Source of the DNA: Psilocybe azurescens
Lineage: Eukaryota > Basidiomycota > Agaricomycetes > Agaricales > Agrocybaceae
Reading direction: 5' to 3'
NCBI GenBank assembly: GCA_023853785.1
Contig: JAJIRX010000321.1
Location: 1 to 36,545, forward strand
DNA: 36,545 bases
Every line of letters starts with the position of its first letter. Within the stretch, counting starts at the first letter, position 1. Below, in pieces: positions 19,915-29,257 of the stretch. Both the position numbers and the translations under genes were made by a program. The notes beneath the pieces are model-generated. The model was given only the letters and a program-made list of their open reading frames with translations. It ran no database searches and was not told the origin of the DNA.

Positions 19915-21427
19915 TCAAGATTTAAGTCCCATATTATTTCTACAAAACTCCACTTTGGCAGGTGAGAGTGGTTTGGTCAGAATATCAGCAACTTGCTCAT
20001 TGGTGGAAATATACGAAGGTGCAATCTTTCCAGCACTAACTGCATCTCTAAGCCAGTAATAGCGTAAGTCAAGATGCTTCATGCGTCCATGATGTTCTGG
20101 ATTCTTGGAAACACTGATAGATGACTGATTGTCCATATGCAATACAGAGGGCTCATTAATGGTGTAGCCAAACTCATGTAAGATATTGCACATCCATGCA
20201 ATCTCTTTACCTGCCTCAACTGCAGCAATGTACTCTGCTTTAGTTGTAGACAAGGTAACCACAGTTTGAAGTTTGCTAGACCATCCAATAGCTCCTCCAA
20301 CAAGTAATGTCAAATAGCCACTTGTAGAGTGGCCAGTGTCCACACAATCACCATGAGCTGCATCAGTGTAGGTAATGAAGTTGTCATGACCAACAGCACC
20401 AGAATAGGTGAGTTTCAAATCCAATGTACCTCTAAGGTAATGGAACAAATGCTTGACAGCAGCCCAGTGTTTAGGACCAGGATTAGAGTTAAAGTGTGCC
20501 AAATAAGACACAGTATAAGCGATGTCAGGCCAGGTCATAGTAGCCAAGTACTGCAAAGAACCAACTGCATTGAGATATGGAACATTACACATGTATTCCA
20601 CCTCATCTCCATTTTGAGGGCCATCCGCTTTAGATAGCACAGTTCCAACTGCCATTGGTGTTTTGACTGGATTAGAGTCTGACATGCCATATGTGTCAAG
20701 CATATCAAGAATATACTGTCGCTGATGCAAAGTGATAGTTTTTGCATCAAAGTCTCTTTCCACAGCAACACCAAGCAGGAACTTAGTAGGACCCAAATCA
20801 CAGAGTGTAAAATGTGCAGCAAGTTGCTTTACAGCCTTATCAATAGCAGCATCAGATTTGGAGGCAAATGTAATGTCATCAATATAAATGGGCACAATGA
20901 TCTTCACATCTCCATCTGAGTAGATGTAGATAGAGCGATCAGATTCAATGCGCTTGTAACCCATTTGAGTGAATGCATCATGTAACTTGATGTTCCATTG
21001 TCGTGCAGACTGCTTGAGACCATAGAGTGACTTTTTCAGCTTTAAAACAACATTGGGACCACCTTGGTGAAATCCCTCAGGTTGCAGTATGTAAATGTCC
21101 TCATCAAGGTCACCTTTAGTGAATGCAGCTGTAATGTCTACAGAACGCGAATTTCAAGTCTCCAAAAGCTGCTAAAGCTACAGTCAACCGGAATGCGCTA
21201 GGACGGAATGTTGGAGCAAAGACCTCATGGTAGTCAATACCAGGACGCTGACTGAAGCCCTTGGCAACGATACGAGCCTTGTAACGCTCTATTGTTCCAT
21301 CTGCATTCCGTTTGATTTTAAAGACCCAACCAGACCCAATAGCCTTTTGACCAGGTGGGAGCTCAACTCGCTCCCATGTTAGATTATACTGCAATAGATT
21401 GAATTCTGTAGTAGCAGCTTCCACATA
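19915..21427 (-). pseudogene. Copia reverse transcriptase-RNase H, 5'-truncated with one frameshift
   Basis: C-terminal part of a Ty1/copia polyprotein. RT from the minus-strand end at 21427: WERVELPPGQKAIGSGWVFK, then RYKARIVAKGFSQRPGIDY. A frame change by one base near 21140 follows, inside the stretch that should carry the first catalytic Asp (VDITAAF). Then come SLYGLKQSARQW and, from ~20900, the YIDDITFAS active-site motif. RNase H follows with YTDAAHGDCVDTGHSTSGYL (Asp), STTKAEYIAAVEAGKEIAW (Glu), MDNQSSISVSKNPEHHGRMK (Asp) and a terminal STNEQVADILTKPL. Stop TGA at 19915-19917. The 20964-19915 stretch (349 codons) is uninterrupted, so decay is slight apart from the 5' deletion and the single-base shift. 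Confidence 0.92.
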
Positions 21428-22030
21428 GGGAAGTTACATTGTAGCGAGTGACTCGGTCCATAGAACGCTTACAATGTATACAAGTCACTCGATGCCAATG
21501 AATTCTATGGAAAGTATTTATACCTAATAGAGTAATAGACCATACAATATAGCAGCTGATTCAGTGCTACGAATGTATACATATAAGCATGCTGCTACCC
21601 ATCTCGGGCTACGACCATTAAAGTTGTCAGGTCAGCCCTGTCTATCTCGGTCAATTGCCGACATAACATATGTATTGCATTGTGCTACGTTAGCTATCAT
21701 GAGAAGCAACATATGCCACCTTTTGAAAGTATTTCGTAGAATTTGCGTATGTTACTACATTATTATTGAGCTCAAGCTGCTAATAAAATTCCGAGATCGG
21801 CCCCGATGTCTATATGCCGGTCATCTTTCTACCTTAATACAGCTCGGGCCCGATATTACATACCCCCGTTACCAGTTTTGTATTAAAATATACAAACAAA
21901 TGTGCATTTATATTTATTATGGTGTACATATGGTGTAGATAAATCATAAGAACTACAAATCATTCCACCGTATGCAGCTGGTCAGCCGAAAGATTGGTTG
22001 AGAGAGCCATTAATTTCTGGTCAAATTTCT
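21428..22030. other. Intergenic sequence right of the copia truncation
   Basis: No gene supported. At 21442-21491 two 9-bp arms, CGAGTGACT and AGTCACTCG, flank a ~32-nt loop. TCGG/CCGA-type words appear here (ATCGGCCCCGAT 21796-21807, TCGGGCCCGA 21844-21853). The stretch 21870-21960 is AT-rich and could be the 3' UTR of the minus-strand gene that ends at 22031. Confidence 0.5.
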
Positions 22031-22329
22031 CTATAGCTCGAGAACTTTGCTTATCAAGCTCCATAAATATCTTTTGGCTGAGTCATTTGCCTTAAGCTTC
22101 TCCCACTCGGAGATGTAAAGCCGGTGGCTGGCGTCCTTGTAGGATATGCCAAGTGTGTGGCAGAGATAATGGACCTCAGTATCTATCTGAAGGAGTTCAC
22201 GTTCGGTTAAATGCTAAAAATTTATATTAATTGCTATTTGCCTCGTACTATATTTCAGCTTACTGGGTCGGCTGGGACCAACACCCTATTTCCAAGAATG
22301 ACAAAATTTAGTCCAGTGCTATTTTGAGA
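22031..22329 (-). CDS. Small intron-bearing gene, uncharacterised (3' part)
   Basis: Minus strand. Exon 22329-22264 reads SQNSTGLNFVILGNRVLVPA then DP. An intron of 50 nt (22263-22214, GTAAGC...TTTTTAG) follows in phase 0. Exon 22213-22031 reads HLTERELLQIDTEVHYLCHT, continues LGISYKDASHRLYISEWEKL and ends before TAG at 22031-22033. The frame joins across good splice signals, which supports a real gene. A 3' splice-like TTTTACAG just before 22329 suggests a further upstream exon that I could not place. The block DP-HLT..E.....E.HYLC..LGISYKDA.HRLY resembles short basidiomycete hypothetical proteins I have seen, but I cannot name a function. No membrane segment or signal is visible. Confidence 0.6.
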
Positions 22330-22666
22330 CTGTAAAATGAGTGAGCAAAAGGAACAATGAACAGTGAAAGACAGAGAAAGTAGCTCGGATGTTGAACAGA
22401 GTACAGATTTGAATGTAAAACATTACCCGCAAATATTGTGGTTTAAATAAAACCGGCCCCGAGATATGAAGCCAATTAAATCAACATGGGAAAATTGTTG
22501 GCCCCGCTGAATGTAACCGACACCGACGAGACCGATTGTAATTGGCTCCAATCTAACGGCCGGCAACGACACAGGACTACTATGGGCACCGATCTACATA
22601 TACCCTACATTTCTCCTATTGTCCAAATTAGAAAAATAAAAAAACTTACACCACCTTGACTTTTTT
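22330..22666. other. Unassigned stretch between two minus-strand coding pieces
   Basis: Contains a pyrimidine-rich tract on the minus strand at ~22340-22385 and two GGCCCCG words (22454-22462, ~22498). It may hold promoter, leader and intron sequence of the 22031-22329 gene, or link it with the open frame at 22667-22972. GGTGGTGTAAGTTTTT on the minus strand near 22645 has a donor-like GTAAGT. Confidence 0.4.
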
Positions 22667-22972
22667 TCAAGTTGAAGCTCTGCTCTTTGCCGGCGCCACG
22701 GTGAATTCTTTGTGTGCAGTGGAAACTAAGAATTCTGGAACGTAAATCGTGTTGCCATCGGACCCGGGCAATGAGGTAAAACCAACAGGCAGGCTGATAG
22801 TCGGCTGAGGCCGAATGTCACCTCTTTCGCAGGTTGCGGGAGCCTCTACAGCACCGGGCGGTTGGCCATTTAAGCGGTACCCATGAAGTGGTCCAACAGA
22901 TGTACTATGGGTGGTGTCAGGTAGCGTCGATTCCGCAAGGTTGGAGATTGTATCTTGTATAACAGGCTCCAT
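22667..22972 (-). CDS. Hypothetical protein, 101 codons
   Basis: Open frame from ATG at 22970-22972 to TGA at 22667-22669. The product starts MEPVIQDTISNLAESTLPDT and continues with Pro/Gly-rich sequence (GPLHGYRLNGQPPGAVEAPA) and a more ordered VGFTSLPGSDGNTIYVPEFL. It has two Cys at most and no membrane segment. Its composition resembles the Ser/Pro/Thr-rich product of the divergent gene at 23201, and the two ATGs are 228 bp apart, so they may share a promoter region. It might instead be the first exon of a gene that continues toward 22329. Function unknown. Confidence 0.45.
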   Translation of the reverse strand: MEPVIQDTISNLAESTLPDTTHSTSVGPLHGYRLNGQPPGAVEAPATCERGDIRPQPTISLPVGFTSLPGSDGNTIYVPEFLVSTAHKEFTVAPAKSRAST

Positions 22973-23200
22973 ATGTTCTGTTTTCGGGGGGATCAGAATA
23001 CGATATGTTTGGAAAGATTGCCGCAGATAACGTCAGCGCCCGAGTTCATGTATTGTTTGTCACTGTTTAGATCATGTGTGTGTTGATTTTGAATCCAACG
23101 GACGTTTATATTATCTTTACCAGTCTCCTTCTTTAGTCCTCAGCCGACTAGCCCCCCGAGCATCAACTTCTACTACAAATTTCAGAAAACCACAACAACC
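22973..23200. promoter_or_regulatory. Divergent intergenic region
   Basis: 228 bp between two coding starts that point away from each other. It contains a pyrimidine-rich run on the plus strand just upstream of 23201 (CCAGTCTCCTTCTTTAGTCC near 23120), typical of fungal leaders. No clear TATA box. Assignment as a shared promoter rests only on position. Confidence 0.3.
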
Positions 23201-26083
23201 ATGTCCAATGGCATTGTTATTCCATCTGCGACCGAGCTCGAGCAAACTCTTCGCAATTTAGATAATTATGTCCGCAGCGGATTGGCCAGCGGAACCGTTT
23301 CATCGAAAATTAAGGAAATGAAGGGAAAGTTGGTGAGTAATGAGAATATCATACATATTTTAAGATAGCAATGAATTTTGCAGCATGAAATATTTGTCCT
23401 CCAAGGAATGACCGGGCGCCGAGATCGCACATTTGCGGCCGATTTTTGACATTCCATTGTTTTTTTGGGGGTTTTTGAAAGCTTGGAAAGAGGTCAAACA
23501 GGTTGGTCGTACAGAAGATTTTCTACAGCAACATCTTTGTAACATGGTGACCTTCGATAATATGATATCGGCCCCGATCCCACGGCCACTCATAAGTAGC
23601 AAAGAAAAAGAGCTTCCATCGGAAAAATTGCATTTACCCACTATACAGTATGGGAAAGCGAACAACTCTGAATTAACGATGCGTTCTGGAGGAGCTGAGC
23701 AACGTATGGCTCATTCTCGGCGTCCGTTGTCAAAGACCAGATCACCGTCACTCCAGCAGGACGTGGTCGATTCACTGCATCAGTCGCCACCCGCCCGAAC
23801 ACTATCACCACAGAACATACAGACTCATCCAGAAAAGATTCCCGAGGTGCCATCCGCCCCCGAACTTCAACCATTTGTCTTTCCGAAAGGTGTTATACCG
23901 GTACTGAGAGTGCCTCGAGATCATGGCCGCCAGGAGGTGTTCACTCGGGGCCGACGTGGTGCGGCGGATGACATGTCGTACCGAGGACAGAAATCCAGTT
24001 CAGAAAGTAATTCTGAACGTGAAATTTCACCCATCGATAGTGCGGGTCACGAAGAAGATGAAAAGGTTTGGCCGCAGCCTGAACAGGGCCGATTGAACAG
24101 TGAATCATGCAACCGATGCATCAAAGCACAGGTGGACTGTTATGACCGGGCCCGTGGCCGAGAGTGTGTTATCGATGTAGCCGGCAGAAGGTGAAATGCA
24201 GTCTCGGGCCCGGTGGTGTATCGAATGCGATACGCAGCTGATCAAGATCGAGGAATCGGCGGATGAAACATCCACCAGCCGTTATGCGAGCTCGTGAAGA
24301 TCAGTCAGCCGTCGACAAGCGTGATGGTGATAATGACGGCGAAGTACCAACGGCCATACATCGAAAACCTCGACGTCGGCGTCTGCCCAAATCTACAGAG
24401 CAACAGCAGCCTGCTGGAACGTCCGGTCGGCCGTTGAACGTTGAGTCAGCCGTGACTGACGAAGATTGTGCACCAGCGATTTTCAACATTGGAAAAAGGG
24501 AAACATCGTGGTGTGTACATTACTTTAAAAAATAGATATCGACCTTAAATTTTCTTCAAGCTATGGGCGAAGATAATGATGATGAAGACCTTGTAGCTCG
24601 TGTTGATGCTCTGACCTCTAAAGTGGTCACTGCGACAACCACAGCGTCCACTGCCTTGTCGATGGTATACGACTGCAACGAGGCCTGCGCCCAAATGGAG
24701 CAATCTGCAGCTCATGGGCCAAATGCTAAACTCGGCGATTGTGTTACTCAGCTGGAGAGGAAGATCGACAATGTCTTCGAGAAATTGACACACTTCAAGG
24801 ACAGGTATTTGGACATTATGCAAGTCTTACATTCCATTCAAGGCACCTTACTTTCTGTGGGAGGTCAAGCGATCGCTCGGCCGTATGGGCCGACAGTAGA
24901 AATGCAGGTCGACGAAGAAATTCAAACTGAACTGAAGGAACGCCTTCGGTCGGGGCCGACTACTCAACAGTCAGTGCCGTTTGTCGATAATTTGGTGACC
25001 AGCCAAGTAGTCGACTATCAATCATCGGCCCCGATACCAACAACTCCGGACGACATCACAAACCCGATGTATGCGGCCCCGAATTCTGCTGAGGGGGCTG
25101 CTGCCCCAGTTGGCACCGAAACTATTCGGTCAGAACATGATGCGGCCAAAGGACAGCAGTTAGACCTTTCGTCAGTTCGTTCAACCATTGTACCATCTAT
25201 CCAATTAATTCCTCCAACACCGAATAACTCACAGGAGCAGGCTTCTTATAGCACCATAATGATTGTTGAGGGCACCCCTATGGAACCCATCCCAATATCT
25301 GTGCAATCAGCACAACCACCAGCAGAAACCACTTCTTCCAAGTTGTACCCCGCTATCGGAAACGTAGATGGTCGGTCAGATGAAAGAATGTTGCTTCGCG
25401 AAATATCGGGGCCGAGCGAAATCACATTGGACTCCATCGATTCGGTCACTGCAAAAAAAAAATCCGGGTGAATCGTCAACTTCGGGCCGACCATTATCGG
25501 CCCCGTTGCTTCTCAACAAACCGACGGCATCTCGGACCCGACTGGATTGACTGCCGCACAGCCTACTTTTCCCCCGCCGCTCACATCGGGGCCGAATACC
25601 ATCGGCTACAAAACAGTTCCCGATGAATCATCAACATCGGGGGCAAATATTTTTGACATCATTGTATCTGAACAGCACAACCCCATGTCGGACCTGACCA
25701 AATCGGTTGCCGCTGAGCTGATTCTTCGTACATTGTTAACATCGGGGCTGAACGATACCGACTCTTTCATTTCTCACCCCAGCCCCATGTTGGATTCTTC
25801 TTGCTCGACCACCGCTAATCCGACTCAGGTCACGTCGCTGACCTCGGGGCCGCATGCACTCGGCTCTGACATTCCTCAACCGGCCCCGTCATCTCTGCTT
25901 GTTATTCCGTCGGCCTCTCTTCTTGCTCCACCACTCGTACATGACCGGGATATTGCTGACCTTCGTCGTTCGCCTCGTCTTGCATCTCCCAGCCCTTCAA
26001 GAACAATGTCGCGCAGCCCCACTCCGGGGCATTCGGGCAAACGTCCACGCGCTCAGAGTTCAGCCACCAGCGGGAAAAAATAA
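23201..26083 (+). pseudogene. Hypothetical Cys-rich, P/S/T-rich protein gene, interrupted
   Basis: ATG at 23201 (MSNGIVIPSATELEQTLRNL) with exon 1 to ~23332, a 51-nt intron (GTGAGT...TTTTGCAG, to 23383), then HEIFVLQGMTG before the frame is lost near 23440. 23433-24194 encodes a charged, Pro-rich region ending in CNRCIKAQVDCYDRARGREC, a CX2CX6C array like a Zn-cluster. One frame over, RWCIECDTQLIKIE (~24210-24250) looks like its continuation. 24263-24500 is basic (RKPRRRRLPKS). A likely intron (GTGTAC...TTCAAG, ~24512-24560) joins to 24563-26083, which holds a heptad-like stretch and then Ser/Pro/Thr sequence with repeated SGP/SAP units, and ends in a basic SPSRTMSRSPTPGHSGKRPR tail. TGA at 25469-25471 interrupts this frame, next to an A10 run. 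Possibly nuclear; function unknown. Confidence 0.5.
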
Positions 26084-26290
26084 AAAGGCTCATCTTTGAT
26101 AATGTAGTCTTAAGCTCTATAGCATGTTGGGGACACATGTATATATATTTTTATTGTAGTATAATAGTCTCATTCTCGATAACTATTGACTTTGTTTGGT
26201 CCTCGGTGGAAGACTTGGTTTGGGGCTGGTCATTTATTCTGAGTGCTCCTTCGCAGTGACTTTGGAGCTGATATCACTGCAGAGGCTATT
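26084..26290. other. Convergent intergenic region
   Basis: Short AT-rich gap between the plus-strand gene ending at 26083 and the minus-strand gene ending at 26291, so the two are tail to tail. ATATATATTTTTATTG near 26140 could serve 3' end formation. Nothing else seen. Confidence 0.4.
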
Positions 26291-28443
26291 TCAATACCAT
26301 TGAATGTAACCTTTTTTTTGTTTTACTTTCTTCAAACTACTTGGCACAACACTGGTATTTGGGGATTGTGTATAGCGAACAGTTGGCCCTGGCATAGATG
26401 TTGCCCTTGGTGTTGGCATGGTGGCACCCAGTAAGGTAGAATCAATTTGAGAATCCGAAATATGATGTAAACCTTGGGCTACGATATGATGATTCCCTTC
26501 ACTTTGTGTTGCACAATATCCTGCATATTCAGTGGAATTGACCAAATACATAGGCATACCGTCGGCTGGACCATTGACCGGTAGTGGGTATTCCATGCCA
26601 GCAGGATACATGCGCTCCATGACATCTTGAGTGACATATACCAAGCGCTGACTGATAGCGGATGTTGTGGCTTGTCTGTTGATGGCGACATTTTCCCATT
26701 CCGGATGTTGGTGATCTTGTTGTGTCAGCTCGGCCCCGTGATTGGTCGGGGCCGGTGTCGTTGAGGATTGATCTGTGGATGGAAGGACCGTTACTGTGGG
26801 GTCAATTTCTTCCGATAGGAAGTCGTTCTTTATGTTTTCCTCCGTTTCCATCCTTATGACCCAGTTTACGTCGGGCCCGGTTGGCCACCGGCTGGTCATC
26901 TGGATATCTTGTCGGCACCAGCCCATGTTTATGCTTAATGCAACGGAACCTAAATGTGTCCTGTGGTTGATATATTTGCTGCCGGTGCACTAAATGTGCA
27001 AAAATGCTTGTATGTCTTCTTTATGAAGATTTCTGGGATTTGCGAACTTCATGTTTAACGGCAGATATTTTGAGGGGATAAAAGTTTGCTGATTCTTTCC
27101 GATTTCGGTGTACGGCACCTTGTCCGTTATGCCGCCGGTAGCGAGTCCTACCAAACAGTCATATGTGTTGGGCCCGAGTATATCGCTGATGGTACTCACT
27201 GTAATGATTCTTCACATATAAGCTAAAGACATCTTCCAAATCACTTTTGGTCCAATTTTTGTCTGGCAAGGGAATAGGTATGATTGGGAAACCACTGGTT
27301 GTGTTGCCAAATGTGAATATTGGTTTCTTAGTCGGAGTTCTGTTGACTGTGAATGCTAAGTGTCCGTTTTTCTTGAGATTTTGCAACCCAGTCATATAAT
27401 CCAATATATTTTGTTTCATCCGGTCGACGTCGGCCTTATATATGCTCATGAACGATTGGGCCGGGACATTCATCAAGTTCGCGAATTTGCTTGTACCTAA
27501 AACTACGTCAGTCGTTGTCTGCGTACTAGATCGATATATACCGGGCGGCAAACATTCGTCGGCCCCGAGATAATCTCGGCCGAAGGTATGCGGCCCCGAT
27601 TTCTATTTGATGGTAGTCAGTCATTCACGTACCCATCGACTGCTATCTTGCCGTCAGGCAGTGGAAAGCAGACAAAAATCACACTCGTCATCCCCATCTC
27701 ATTATACTGATCTTTCATTGATTGATCAATCCTCTTGACGTGATATTTCTTCGCCAGACTTAAATGCAGTTAGGATATGTCATGGAATCGGTGCCGACTT
27801 ACTGACCTTGCTTGTGTGTGTTCATTGTACCCTTTCATTGTGCACATGTCTACCTCATTGTCAATAGCCTTGCGTTCACCCTCAGTCATGCGTGTCCAAA
27901 TGTTCTTTATCGCCGCTGTCCGATACCTGAACCAACCAAATGTGTCGGGCGGACGCTTTTTCGATCCCCATGATATTGGCAATTTCTGCCCAAACCATCG
28001 CCTGATGATTATGCCAGAGGATGTCAGGTCTCTTCGGTCGAAAGTGGTTGGACTTGCGAGCAATTCCTCTGTCTGCCCTCCAATTATTCGAGCACCAGGT
28101 GATGACTGCCTGAACCATATTCAGAAAGATGCAGAATGAGCTTATATATCCATACCTGTGTCCAACGGCGACTCTCAAGGTCATCCGTTGCCCTTTTTCC
28201 CTGGCTGTCCCAGTAATTAAATATTGCCACCAATATGTGATTTGTCAAGATGGAGAGACGTTCTTTGACTGTCCAGGCATTTACAAAGGATTCTTTGAAA
28301 GGTAGAATTTGTTGGAGTTCTTCTGAATTGAACATCTTTGGTCTGCGTTTTTGCTTTGCAATGTGATTGCGGTAGCCATGTCTTTTGTGAAATATGATTG
28401 GAAATGGAAGAATGCAAAATAAAACGGTGATGGGGATGGTCAT
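26291..28443 (-). CDS. Multi-exon hypothetical gene, unrecognised family
   Basis: Minus strand; the 5' half has a convincing exon structure. Exon a (28443-28156) contains KQKRRPKMFNSEELQQILPF and VKERLSILTNHILVAIFNYW. Intron 28155-28110 (46 nt). Exon b (28109-27927) contains AVITWCSNNWRADRGIARKS and HNHQAMVWAEIANIMGIEKA. Intron 27926-27881 (46 nt). Exon c (27880-27807) reads GERKAIDNEVDMCTMKGYNE. Intron 27806-27759 (48 nt, branch CTAAC). Exon d (27758-27633) reads SLAKKYHVKRIDQSMKDQYN and then MGMTSVIFVCFPLPDGKIAV. Beyond this, open blocks 27551-27159, 27199-26990 and 26926-26291 look like the rest (NMKFANPRNLHKEDIQAFLH, IDPTVTVLPSTDQSSTTPAP), but I could not join them without a frameshift. 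The start is uncertain: an ATG in another frame at 28379 is an alternative. No catalytic motif seen; function unknown. Confidence 0.55.
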
Positions 28444-28563
28444 GAATTAAGAAGCATTGGCACGGTGAGATCTTTGCCTGCACGCCTCATGGAACCCTCA
28501 TGTGCATTATTTCGTACTCAGCTACATGCTAAAGCGATGTATATATGACTCTCATCTTAGCAC
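28444..28563. other. Divergent intergenic gap
   Basis: 120 bp between the start of the minus-strand gene at 28443 and the plus-strand ATG at 28565. It contains CATGCTAAAGCGATGTATATATGACTC near 28526-28552, with a TATA-like TATATATG about 20 bp before the plus-strand ATG. Possible shared promoter; weak evidence. Confidence 0.3.
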
Positions 28564-28564
28564 C

Positions 28565-28870
28565 ATGAACTCTTCAAGCGGCCCAGCAAATAAAAGGCAA
28601 AGAAAGTCAAAACATCTGGTTCAAGGAAGTGTTGAAGCCTCTCAGGCCGTTACCCATCTCTCCGATGTCTTCAGTGGTCCCAGATCCCAAAGAAGAATTT
28701 TTGTCCCTCTAGTTTCCACCATAACAGAGAATAGTATGTCAAATGACCCGGCAGATCTCAGGGATCAATCAGTGAATCAAAATATATACACTGACGGTGG
28801 AAGCATTCCTGACCTTTTGAATATGCCCCGCCGCAGAAAAACGAAGGTAACAGATTATCAAATTGGTTAG
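28565..28870 (+). CDS. Hypothetical basic protein, N-terminal piece
   Basis: The most natural start is ATG at 28565 (MNSSSGPANKRQRKSKHLVQ), preceded by CACC, although the frame is open from 28502. The product has a basic, NLS-like N terminus, a segment VFSGPRSQRRIFVPLVST and a second basic patch MPRRRKTKV. TAG follows at 28868-28870. Downstream, another frame (28889-28950) reads FSDPKEYMREWVDRIEDLL, so an exon or a frameshifted continuation is likely; GTAACA at 28848 and GATACAG at 28882 are candidate splice sites, but the phase does not fit. The layout, a basic leader followed by a D..L.EW...R...LL block, recalls the N termini of basidiomycete KDZ-transposase-like proteins. That is a weak impression, not a call. 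Confidence 0.35.
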   Translation: MNSSSGPANKRQRKSKHLVQGSVEASQAVTHLSDVFSGPRSQRRIFVPLVSTITENSMSNDPADLRDQSVNQNIYTDGGSIPDLLNMPRRRKTKVTDYQIG

Positions 28871-29257
28871 ATAAAGGCTGATACAGTGCTTTCTCAGACC
28901 CAAAAGAATACATGAGAGAATGGGTCGACAGAATAGAAGACTTACTGTTAGTTTTTGTGATTAAACACTTTGTTTCTAATGTTCTACACTTGATATTTGG
29001 ACTTGTACAAATGGACACTTAGTTAGAATTCGCTCTTTTCAGTGTTTTTGCACACTGTTCTGTTAATAACTTTTTGTAGAGTAAAGTTATTCAAATTCTG
29101 ATCACTGATCCGGAATCCCCTCGTTGAGACGGTTCCGGTGATATATAATTTGTCACGTAATTATAGGTTTGGTGTTTTGATGCAATATTGTGGACACCTA
29201 TAGTCACGCCTCGCCATTTTTAGACACTTAGCCATGTAAAAGACCAGTATTCCTACT
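28871..29257. other. Intergenic, AT-rich
   Basis: No gene supported apart from the possible coding block 28889-28950 mentioned with the preceding gene. The sequence is AT-rich with ordinary composition and no repeat visible by eye. Confidence 0.4.

Larger units (their letters stand above)
19432..21427 (-). mobile_element. Ty1/copia element, 3' half only
   Basis: Minus-strand order: RT (partial), RNase H, stop, ~96-nt spacer, polypurine tract, 3' LTR. The 5' LTR, gag, protease, integrase and the start of RT are missing beyond 21427. The outer end of the LTR lies exactly in LINE tail D, so the element inserted into that tail; the other junction and any target duplication have been lost. AAATG at 19427-19431 would be the 5-bp duplication, but its partner is not in the window. 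Confidence 0.85.
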
